From an uncultured Actinomycetes bacterium (GTDB lineage: Bacteria; Actinomycetota; Acidimicrobiia; Acidimicrobiales; RAAP-2), in assembly GCA_903893955.1 (NCBI GenBank), contig CAITOG010000097.1:1-5167 (forward strand): a stretch of 5,167 bases of DNA, read 5' to 3'. Both the position numbers and the translations under genes were made by a program. The notes below the pieces were generated by a model. It did no database searches. It was not told the origin of the DNA and saw only the letters and a program-made list of their open reading frames with translations. Numbering within the stretch: position 1 is the stretch's first letter; each line of letters starts with the position of its first letter. Of this stretch, positions 1-5,115 are shown in pieces.

Positions 1-454
1 CGAAGCCGTCCTCCTGGCGAGCGGTGGCCACCAGGTCCCCGTCGGAGAAACAATCGCCCAGCAGATCCGATCCACCTCGGTCCCGGTGGTGTCGATCAGT
101 CAGGCCGGCGTCGCTCCTGCGATTTTCCGTGCCGCACTGTTCTTGACGCTGATGGGCCTCTTGTCGCTCGGCTTCGGCCTCATCGTCCGCAACACGGCGG
201 GGACCATCGCACTCTATGTGGTCCTCATCCTGGTGGTCCCCCTGCTGATCCAGCTGCTGCCCTCGAGCATTCGCGACCACATCCAGCCGTACCTGCCGTC
301 GAACCTCGGCACAGCGATGGCATCGCAGACCAGCCAGCACACGGACTTCGCTGGGACCTTGCTGGCCCCCTGGATCGCCTCGATCTGGGTGATCGCCTAC
401 GTGGCGATCTCACTCGTTGCCGGCACCATGCTGCTCAGCCGCCGCGACGCCTAG
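1..454 (+). CDS. ABC-2 type transporter permease, C-terminal part (5'-truncated)
   Basis: The frame is open from base 2 to the TAG at 452-454, giving 150 visible residues; the true start lies outside the window, so an internal GTG at 86 should not be taken as the start. Three hydrophobic helices are visible, at about residues 44-62, 66-86 and 121-143 of the fragment, and it ends in a short charged tail, LLSRRDA. Between helices 1 and 2 is the segment GLIVRNTAGTIA, and a PYLPSNLG segment follows helix 2; both resemble the last part of actinobacterial ABC-2 permeases. Such proteins form the membrane part of an ATP-driven exporter, usually paired with an ATPase encoded just upstream, which cannot be seen here. 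The substrate cannot be inferred. The gene converges on the redoxin gene with 17 bp between stop codons and is probably unrelated to it. Confident of an integral membrane protein, fairly confident of the family. Confidence 0.82.
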   Translation, partial: EAVLLASGGHQVPVGETIAQQIRSTSVPVVSISQAGVAPAIFRAALFLTLMGLLSLGFGLIVRNTAGTIALYVVLILVVPLLIQLLPSSIRDHIQPYLPSNLGTAMASQTSQHTDFAGTLLAPWIASIWVIAYVAISLVAGTMLLSRRDA

Positions 455-471
455 CCACCAACGCCTGGAAG

Positions 472-1506
472 TCAGGAACCTTCGATGGTGACGCCGTGGT
501 ACGGCGCCCCCTTGGCCTGCCACTCGTCGTAGAGGTCGAGGAAATCCTGCCCGAATGGGTCCTCGCCGAGCAAGGGCATCGCTGCTCTTCGAACCGAGAA
601 GTCGAATGGTGCGAGTTCGCCGGCGATCCGCAGGTGCTGCTCCGCCGCCGCGTCGAGGCCATCTCGGCGCGCCTGCGCGCCGACCCTGAAGTGCAAGCGG
701 GCATCGATCTCCGCCTCATCGAGGTCCGCGACCGCCCCGGCCGCCTCAGCAGCAGAGAGCGGCAACGTGCCGTCAAGGACCCACGCTCTGATCGCATCGA
801 GTGTGGGCGTCGATGTCACGCCAGTGAAGTCAGCGAAGGTGTCGGTCCCGAACGCAAGCCCGTTGGGTCGAGCGATTCTCCCCTGCTCGTCGATCCACAC
901 GGCGGTCGGAACGTTGGAGAACGCGTAGAGCTCGCTCAAGAGGTGTTGGCGATCGAGCAGCACGGGGATCTCGATGTCCTCAGCAAAGGGGCGCACGAGC
1001 GCTGCGTCATCGTCGAAGGCCACCGTGATGATCTTGAGGCCGCTCGGAGCGAGCTCGTCGGCGAGTGCCTGCCAGCCCGGCAGGTCATATCGGCAGCCAC
1101 ACCACGTGGAGAAGGCGACGACGATCCTCTTTGAGCCCGCGAAGTCAGAGAGCGACACAGGACGACCATCGAGGTCTGGCAACGTGAAATCCGGCGCAAC
1201 GAGTCCCTCGAGCGCACCCCTGCGATCTTGACCGTCACGGGCGATGGCGATGATGCCAGCATCGAGATCAATGACGCTTCGCCGACCAAGGGCGTGGGCC
1301 AAGCCACCGAGATCGATCCTCGTCCCCACCTCGAGCGCTGCCGCGTCACGGACGGGGACGCACACCGCCCCCTGGCACAGCCCTTCTGGCTTGCGAACCC
1401 ATCCCGTTGCAGCTTCGAGGTCACCACCGTCGATCAGCATGCGGTCGCCCACTACCTCGCCGTCGACGGTGACCGCCTCATCGGTGATGATCGTGACCTT
1501 GCTCAT
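472..1506 (-). CDS. Three-part redoxin (TlpA/AhpC-TSA type) with CXC active site
   Basis: A 344-residue cytoplasmic-looking protein without signal peptide or membrane helix. Residues 1-95 form an N-terminal domain I do not recognise, with a cysteine pair Cys44-X4-Cys49 in EGLCQGAVCVPV. Residues 103-245 are a thioredoxin-fold redoxin: APDFTLPDLDG opening at 104-114, active site FSTWCGCRYDLP at 132-143 and the cis-proline region NVPTAVWID at 198-206. Where the family normally has WCxxC, this protein has Cys136-Gly-Cys138, so the cysteines are one residue closer. Residues about 265-335 look like a helical TPR-like tail (RRDGLDAAAEQHLRIAGELAP). A thiol-disulfide or peroxide-handling role is likely by family; the partner is unknown. 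An in-frame ATG 36 bp upstream exists at 1542, but the start at 1506 is preferred: its ATGA overlaps the stop of the NTF2-like gene and a GAGGGGGAG ribosome site precedes it. It is the last gene of the operon. Confidence 0.88.
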   Translation of the reverse strand: MSKVTIITDEAVTVDGEVVGDRMLIDGGDLEAATGWVRKPEGLCQGAVCVPVRDAAALEVGTRIDLGGLAHALGRRSVIDLDAGIIAIARDGQDRRGALEGLVAPDFTLPDLDGRPVSLSDFAGSKRIVVAFSTWCGCRYDLPGWQALADELAPSGLKIITVAFDDDAALVRPFAEDIEIPVLLDRQHLLSELYAFSNVPTAVWIDEQGRIARPNGLAFGTDTFADFTGVTSTPTLDAIRAWVLDGTLPLSAAEAAGAVADLDEAEIDARLHFRVGAQARRDGLDAAAEQHLRIAGELAPFDFSVRRAAMPLLGEDPFGQDFLDLYDEWQAKGAPYHGVTIEGS

Positions 1507-1961
1507 CGCTCCCCCTCGTGCGCCTGCTGCGCTGCCATCCACGCCGTCACCATCGGGACGAACCCGGTCGGGTTGTAGGCGTCCTCCTCGTAGCTGAAGA
1601 GCCCATCTCCGGCGTAGTGGAGCACCGTCAGATTGTGCGCCTGGTAGACCTCACCATCGCCAGGATCCCGGAACCGGTTCTCAATCTGACAGATCCACCA
1701 CCCTCGTTCCTCGTCAAGGACGCACCAGTCATGCGGGAACGACGTCATCTCGCTGTTGGGCCACTCGTTCATGAGCGGCTGGATCCAGTCGTAGATCTCC
1801 TGTCGCCCGTGGAATCGGCCGAAGCAGTGCTCGAGATACTCCGCGTCCTCGGTGAACATCTCTGCCCACGGGCGCCACTCTCGCGACACGGCGCACGCAG
1901 CAGCGACCTCGACGAATCGATCATGTGCCTGCTGGAGCTCTTCTCTCGACCATCGCCCCAT
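1503..1961 (-). CDS. NTF2-like / SnoaL-like family protein
   Basis: A 152-residue protein of the usual length for a single NTF2-like alpha+beta cone domain. The N-terminal helices (residues 5-35, rich in Glu, Ala and Trp) are followed by AEMFTEDAEYLEHCFGRFHG at 33-52, the typical first strand and turn of this fold, then a helix DWIQPLMNEWP at 58-68. The strands WWICQIENRFRDPGDGEVY (88-106) and LTVLHYAGDGLFSYEEDAYNP (111-131) follow. The family includes isomerases, dehydratases, hydrolases and non-enzymatic ligand binders; the catalytic type cannot be told here. Polar residues that could line the pocket include Tyr42, His45 and His51. The start at 1961 shares one base with the stop of the EthD-like gene (TGATG), and only a weak GGTGG stands upstream, so translation is probably coupled. 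The end overlaps the redoxin start by 4 bp. Confident in the fold, not in any reaction. Confidence 0.85.
   Translation of the reverse strand: MGRWSREELQQAHDRFVEVAAACAVSREWRPWAEMFTEDAEYLEHCFGRFHGRQEIYDWIQPLMNEWPNSEMTSFPHDWCVLDEERGWWICQIENRFRDPGDGEVYQAHNLTVLHYAGDGLFSYEEDAYNPTGFVPMVTAWMAAQQAHEGER
1507..1517 (-). promoter_or_regulatory. Ribosome binding site deciding the redoxin start
   Basis: On the minus strand GAGGGGGAGCG stands directly before the ATG at 1506. GAGG is 7 nt and GGGGG 4 nt from the start. Together with the ATGA stop/start overlap this favours ATG 1506 over the upstream in-frame ATG at 1542, which lies inside the NTF2-like gene. Confidence 0.6.
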
Positions 1962-2692
1962 CAGGCACCCACCGTCTTCATGATCCACTCGCTCATCGTC
2001 TGGCTCCGCATCGTCTCGAGGTCCATGAGCTTCGTCACGTGATCGATCATGGTCGTCACGTTGGCCGCCATGACGCCCGGGTCGCCGTCTGCGCAGTAGA
2101 ACAGCATCGGATCGGTGACGTGCTCGAGGCTCGGCCATGCCTCCTCGACGATGCCCCGCCACGCAGGCTGGCCTGGGCCGAGCGGCCTGACGACGAGGTT
2201 GCGCACGTAGCGGCATCTCGGCTGAATCGCCTCTGACATCGGTGATTGGTGACCATGCCAGAAGGCCAGCCACTCTTCGAAGTCTGTCCCCGGGAGCTGC
2301 TCGAACCGAGCCACCGTGACCACGCCCGGCGAGCGCTGCCCGTCAGGCCAATCGCGTGGACCTGCCCACGGGCTGCCCCCGTACTCGGTGTAGAGGGATT
2401 CGACCACGGAGTAGCCCTCGAGCTTCACCGTTGCCTCTCTGAGGATCGCCTCAGCCTCACCTCGGCGGTCGTAGCAGTCCAACCAGAGCGAGACGAGCGC
2501 TGCTGGCGCGTGCTCGCCTTCTGGCGTCGGGACCGGGGCAGGGATCGCCGCACCGTCGTCGTCGAGATCCATGGTCAGGCCCAAGAGTTCGGTGCCCAGC
2601 AAGGTAGGTGCGATCTCGTCTATGAACCGGTGTCGGACCTCAGCTGGCGTCGTGCCCTCCGGTAGCCATGCGAGGTACTGCAGCTTCTCCAT
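1961..2692 (-). CDS. EthD-like, dimeric alpha-beta barrel protein (two tandem halves)
   Basis: A 243-residue protein, first gene of the minus-strand operon. The second half (about 122-243) carries an EthD-like core: a strand GVVTVARFEQLPG (123-135), a helix with EEWLAFWHGHQSP (139-151) and then PRCRYVRNLVVRPLG (158-172). The W..FW..H..P pattern and the RY-strand after it are characteristic of EthD/Dabb proteins. The first half (about 1-105) has a similar order: strand KLQYLAWLP, helix around 15-30, strand, strand ALVSLWLDCYD (65-75), helix and a final strand. I infer a fused pseudo-dimer of two ferredoxin-like halves. EthD itself is a small protein needed for ethyl tert-butyl ether breakdown in Rhodococcus, with unclear biochemistry. 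The frame stays open upstream to 2929, but that would run into the divergent nitroreductase gene; ATG 2692 has a GGGAAGGGGG ribosome site and gives the natural strand MEKLQYLAWL. The enzymatic role is unknown. Confidence 0.8.
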   Translation of the reverse strand: MEKLQYLAWLPEGTTPAEVRHRFIDEIAPTLLGTELLGLTMDLDDDGAAIPAPVPTPEGEHAPAALVSLWLDCYDRRGEAEAILREATVKLEGYSVVESLYTEYGGSPWAGPRDWPDGQRSPGVVTVARFEQLPGTDFEEWLAFWHGHQSPMSEAIQPRCRYVRNLVVRPLGPGQPAWRGIVEEAWPSLEHVTDPMLFYCADGDPGVMAANVTTMIDHVTKLMDLETMRSQTMSEWIMKTVGA

Positions 2693-2696
2693 GGGA

Positions 2697-2706
2697 CCCC
2701 CTTCCC
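2697..2706 (-). promoter_or_regulatory. Ribosome binding site of the EthD-like gene
   Basis: The minus strand reads GGGAAGGGGG followed by TCCC and the ATG at 2692. This purine run supports the start at 2692 rather than the longer open frame that would extend into the nitroreductase gene. Confidence 0.5.
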
Positions 2707-2738
2707 GCAGAGAGCATTCCACAGCGAGAGGCTGCTTG

Positions 2739-2744
2739 TAACCT
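2739..2744 (+). promoter_or_regulatory. Putative -10 box (TAACCT) of a leaderless nitroreductase transcript
   Basis: TAACCT fits the actinobacterial TANNNT -10 pattern and ends exactly 6 nt before the nitroreductase ATG, so transcription would begin at or next to the A of the start codon. No Shine-Dalgarno is present: the bases before the ATG are CCTCCCGCC, the opposite of a ribosome site. About 16 nt upstream, TTCCAC (2717-2722) is only a weak -35. This is inference from position and pattern. Confidence 0.4.
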
Positions 2745-2750
2745 CCCGCC

Positions 2751-3449
2751 ATGGACCTTCGCGAGGCACTCCGCTCCATCCCTGCAACTCGAGAGTTCAC
2801 CGATGAGCCGATCGACGAGCTCACCCTCAGATCGATCCTCGATGACGCACGGTTCGCCCCGAGCGGCGGCAACCGCCAGGGGTGGCGCGTGGTGGTCCTC
2901 GACGATGCCGTGCTCCGTGCCAAGGTCAAGGAGATCTACCTTGAGGGCTGGTATGAGTATCTCGGCCAGGTGGCCGCCGGCCTGACGCCGTTCAGCCCGG
3001 TGAACGACCGTGAGGTCGAGAATGCGGCACGGCGCACTGCCGGGGACATGGCAGAGCTCGGTCGCCACAACCCGGGCTTCGCCGAGAACCTTGACCAGGT
3101 GCCTGTCCTCCTGCTGGTGCTGGCCGACCTCTCGTGTTTGGCGGCGGTCGATCGCGACCTCGATCGCTACACCTTCGCCGGAGGGGGGTCGATCTACCCG
3201 TTCGTGTGGAACATCCTCCTCGGTGCTCGTGAGCGAGGCTTGGGCGGCGTGATCACCACGATGCCAGTGCTCCACGAAGACCGAGTGCTCGAGCTCGTCG
3301 ACGCCCCAAAGGATCACTGTGTCGCTGCGTTGGTGGCGCTCGGACGACCGTCTGCGCCGGTGACGAAGCTGCGTCGTTCGACGGTCGACGACTTCGCCTG
3401 GGTCGACATCGTTAGCGGCCGACCGCTCCACTCGCCTCCCGCCGAGTGA
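2751..3449 (+). CDS. Nitroreductase family flavoprotein
   Basis: A 232-residue soluble protein within the usual 180-240 residue range. FMN-binding features are seen in order: the N-terminal PATREFTDEPI (11-21) with the Arg that normally contacts the FMN phosphate, ARFAPSGGNRQGWRVVVL (33-50) with the Ser-Gly-Gly-Asn-Arg-Gln flavin loop, and GGSIYPFVWNILLGARERGL (145-164) with the helix that packs on the flavin and the dimer interface. A VALGRP strand and turn (195-200) close the fold. Members use NAD(P)H and FMN to reduce nitro groups, quinones, enones or other acceptors, usually as homodimers in the cytoplasm; the substrate here is unknown. The insert around 62-117 is longer than in minimal members and may shape the active site. 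The gene is divergent from the EthD-like operon and ends 4 bp from the stop of the oppositely directed unknown gene. No ribosome site precedes the ATG. Family assignment is secure. Confidence 0.93.
   Translation: MDLREALRSIPATREFTDEPIDELTLRSILDDARFAPSGGNRQGWRVVVLDDAVLRAKVKEIYLEGWYEYLGQVAAGLTPFSPVNDREVENAARRTAGDMAELGRHNPGFAENLDQVPVLLLVLADLSCLAAVDRDLDRYTFAGGGSIYPFVWNILLGARERGLGGVITTMPVLHEDRVLELVDAPKDHCVAALVALGRPSAPVTKLRRSTVDDFAWVDIVSGRPLHSPPAE
3414..3448. other. Two adjacent small hairpins at the convergent gene ends
   Basis: AGCGG-ccga-CCGCT at 3414-3427 forms a 5-bp stem, and CACTCG-cctcccgc-CGAGTG at 3429-3448 forms a perfect 6-bp stem with an 8-nt loop. The second covers the nitroreductase stop codon and lies just past the stop of the unknown gene on the other strand, so it could act in both directions. 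No U-run follows on either strand, so it is not a standard intrinsic terminator. In GC-rich DNA such stems also arise by chance. Confidence 0.25.
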
Positions 3450-3453
3450 CCCC

Positions 3454-3924
3454 TCAACGTCGGAAGAGCTCCGCGAGGTAGCGCCCCGTCGTCGGGACGG
3501 TGGCGAGCTCCTCCACGATTCCCGTGAGCGCCTCGGCGATCTCCACCGACGTGGCCTGTGCGACGTCGAAGAGCAGGCCCCTGCGTGCATGGTCGCCAGC
3601 GGTCTTCCACGACGAGGGAATCGAGGCGAGGCCAGCGATGCCCTGGCGATTCAACCGACCCCGTTGGTGAAGGACGCCAAATCGGCCGGGCTTGGTCGAA
3701 CCAGGTGGTGACGGCATCCAGGTCGCCAGCGGTGCCGCCGGTCCCGCAGCACCAACAAGCCACGTGAACACGGATCGCTGCTGCTCGGGCACGACCTCAG
3801 CTGGGACACCTGGCGTCAGATTGATCCATCCCTCTCGGATCTCCAACGAGTCGATCGCAGCGACCAGCGGCGTGAGGTCTCCCTCGTCGACCTCGAGGAT
3901 CTCCTTGGTGGTTCGAGCTGCCAT
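3454..3924 (-). CDS. Conserved-looking protein of unknown function
   Basis: I do not recognise this 156-residue protein. It has no cysteine, no signal peptide and no membrane helix. The N-terminus is acidic and helical (KEILEVDEGDLTPLVAAIDS, 7-26), the middle holds a hydrophobic, proline-bearing stretch FTWLVGAAGPAAPLATWMPS (53-72), and the C-terminal third is a helix EIAEALTGIVEELATVP (128-144) followed by a basic end, ELFRR. The middle (75-115) is rich in Gly, Arg and Pro. I looked for a frameshift there, but the frame resumes a clear strand-helix pattern (RRGLLFDVAQ, then the helix), so I read it as intact. The ATG at 3924 directly follows the stop of the CoA-transferase gene (TAGATG) and has a perfect GGAGG 5 nt upstream, so the two are co-transcribed and probably coupled. 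The context suggests a job linked to the CoA-transferase pathway; that is inference only. Confidence 0.75.
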   Translation of the reverse strand: MAARTTKEILEVDEGDLTPLVAAIDSLEIREGWINLTPGVPAEVVPEQQRSVFTWLVGAAGPAAPLATWMPSPPGSTKPGRFGVLHQRGRLNRQGIAGLASIPSSWKTAGDHARRGLLFDVAQATSVEIAEALTGIVEELATVPTTGRYLAELFRR

Positions 3925-5115
3925 CTAGACCTCCAGCGACGCCCTGATCGAGTCACCGTGTTCGTCGAGCGCCGGGGGACGACGACGAATCGGTGGTCGG
4001 CGGCCATCGATCGATAAGGGCGACCGCAGCATGCCGGTCGTCTCCCCACCCGCAAGCGCGACCTCTTCGACGAGATCACCCGCGGCGATCTGCTCCTGTG
4101 CGAATGCCGCAGGGAGATCGTTCACCGGCGCACATGGAACGCCAGCAGCTTCGAGCTCCTCAATCCACGCGTCGACTCCCCTCGTTGCAAGGATGCCTTC
4201 GAGAAGCTCACGAAGCGCGTCGCGGTGCTCGACGCGGAGCGCATTGGTGGCGAACCGTGCATCGTTCGCAACAAGCGAAGGATCACCGAGGGCTTCGACG
4301 AGTGCTCGCCACTGACGCTCAGTCCCCACCGCGATCAAGATGTCGAGATCTGCGGTCGAATAGGGGGCGTAGGGGACGATGCTCGGGTGGTCGTTTCCGA
4401 GGAACTCCGGCACCTTGCCAGCGCCGAGGAAGCCCGCAGCCTGGTTGACAAGCGCCGACATCGTCGACTCAAGCAAGGGTGCCTCGATCCGACGCGCAGG
4501 CCGAGTAGGACGCCTGGCTCGCTCGAGGAGCCCCGTCAGGAGTCCGATCGCCCCGTACAGCCCGGTGACGACGTCTGCGATCGGGGCGCCAGTCTTGAGC
4601 GGCCCGGTCTCGGTGGTCCCGGTCACGCTCATCAGACCGCTTCGAGCTTGGGCCAGAAGGTCGAAGGCTGGTCTGCCGGCGAGCGGTCCACCACTCGAAG
4701 CTGGCGAGATCGTGATCCACACCACGGATGGGAGGCTCTCTTTGAGTGCGGGAAGTCCAAAGGCCTCGGCTTGGGAGGGCAGGAAGTTCTCCACCACCGC
4801 GTCAGCCTCTGCAGCGAGTCTCGCGACAAGCTCGCGCCCGGCAGCTGTCGACAGATCGACCTCGATGCTCCTCCTGTTTCGATTCACCGCGAGGAAGTAG
4901 GTGGCGTCGTCCCCAAGGGTGGGTGGGCCCATCTGTCGGACTGGATCACCACCGGGCGGCTCCACCTTGATGACGTCGGCACCAAGATCACCCGCGATCA
5001 TTGCGCACAGCGGCCCAGCGAGGACCCTCGAGAGATCGAGCACGCGTACGCCCGCAAGCGGAAGTCCAGTGTCCGCAGCCAGAGGATCATCTGGCCAACG
5101 GCTGGCGTGTGCCAT
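3925..5115 (-). CDS. CaiB/BaiF family (class III) CoA-transferase
   Basis: A 396-residue protein, the usual length for the family. Landmarks counted from the ATG at 5115: GVRVLDLSRVLAGPLCAM (22-39) and GADVIKVEPPGGDPVRQMG (45-63), the CoA-binding start of the large domain; then LAVNRNRRSIEVDL (75-88), VENFLP (108-113), and GRPAFDLLAQARSGLMSVTG (147-166) with Asp152 at the position of the catalytic aspartate that forms the acyl-anhydride intermediate. The C-terminal domain has the usual AAGVPCAPVNDL (323-334). These cytoplasmic enzymes, which form interlocked dimers, move CoA from an acyl-CoA to a carboxylic acid; related racemases share the fold. The substrate cannot be read, so no symbol is given. 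A GTG one codon earlier (5118) is possible, but the ATG has AAAGG 7 nt upstream and a TGATG overlap with the gene before it. Downstream the stop abuts the unknown gene. One operon; function likely in acid or aromatic catabolism. Confidence 0.92.
   Translation of the reverse strand: MAHASRWPDDPLAADTGLPLAGVRVLDLSRVLAGPLCAMIAGDLGADVIKVEPPGGDPVRQMGPPTLGDDATYFLAVNRNRRSIEVDLSTAAGRELVARLAAEADAVVENFLPSQAEAFGLPALKESLPSVVWITISPASSGGPLAGRPAFDLLAQARSGLMSVTGTTETGPLKTGAPIADVVTGLYGAIGLLTGLLERARRPTRPARRIEAPLLESTMSALVNQAAGFLGAGKVPEFLGNDHPSIVPYAPYSTADLDILIAVGTERQWRALVEALGDPSLVANDARFATNALRVEHRDALRELLEGILATRGVDAWIEELEAAGVPCAPVNDLPAAFAQEQIAAGDLVEEVALAGGETTGMLRSPLSIDGRRPPIRRRPPALDEHGDSIRASLEV
3930..3934 (-). promoter_or_regulatory. 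Ribosome binding site of the unknown protein gene
   Basis: A perfect GGAGG, coded within the last codons of the CoA-transferase gene, stands 5 nt (TCTAG) before the ATG at 3924. It supports this start and argues that the short downstream frame is really translated. Confidence 0.65.

Larger units (their letters stand above)
2693..2750. promoter_or_regulatory. Divergent 58-bp intergenic region with start signals for both sides
   Basis: These 58 bp separate the ATG of the EthD-like gene (minus) from the ATG of the nitroreductase gene (plus), and both transcripts should begin in or near them. On the minus side, TTACAA (2742-2737) and AATGCT are 17 nt apart, but both match the sigma-70 consensus poorly. 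Any such elements would overlap the plus-strand box at 2739-2744, so the two promoters may compete. I found no convincing palindrome that would mark a repressor site, and no regulator gene lies in the window. Confidence 0.4.

Noticed and set aside
464..476. Small inverted repeat CCTG-gaagt-CAGG between the permease and redoxin stop codons, as a possible terminator.
   Set aside because: Only a 4-bp stem with no U-run; too weak to call.
496..1134. A 212-codon open frame on the plus strand opposite the redoxin gene.
   Set aside because: Its translation is rich in Arg, Glu and Val without domain pattern, and it lies fully antisense to a gene with clear motifs; long antisense frames are expected in GC-rich DNA.
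1504..1542. Longer redoxin with 12 more N-terminal residues.
   Set aside because: The extra residues are Gly/Ala-rich, come from inside the NTF2-like gene and lack the purine-rich ribosome site present before ATG 1506.
1518..2042. A 174-codon plus-strand frame opposite the NTF2-like gene.
   Set aside because: No recognisable motif and no ribosome site; it crosses two well-supported coupled genes.
2040..2049. Palindrome TGATCGATCA, considered as an operator.
   Set aside because: It lies inside the EthD-like coding sequence over ordinary Ile-Asp-His codons, and GATCG-type words recur across the window as part of codon use.
2640..3590. A 316-codon minus-strand frame opposite the nitroreductase.
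   Set aside because: The product is an Arg/Ser/His-rich string without family features, while the plus strand carries complete FMN-binding motifs.
3650..3720. Possible frameshift in the unknown protein, where the composition turns Gly/Pro/Arg-rich.
   Set aside because: The same frame regains a plausible strand and helix pattern up to a clean stop, and the alternative frame gives no better protein.
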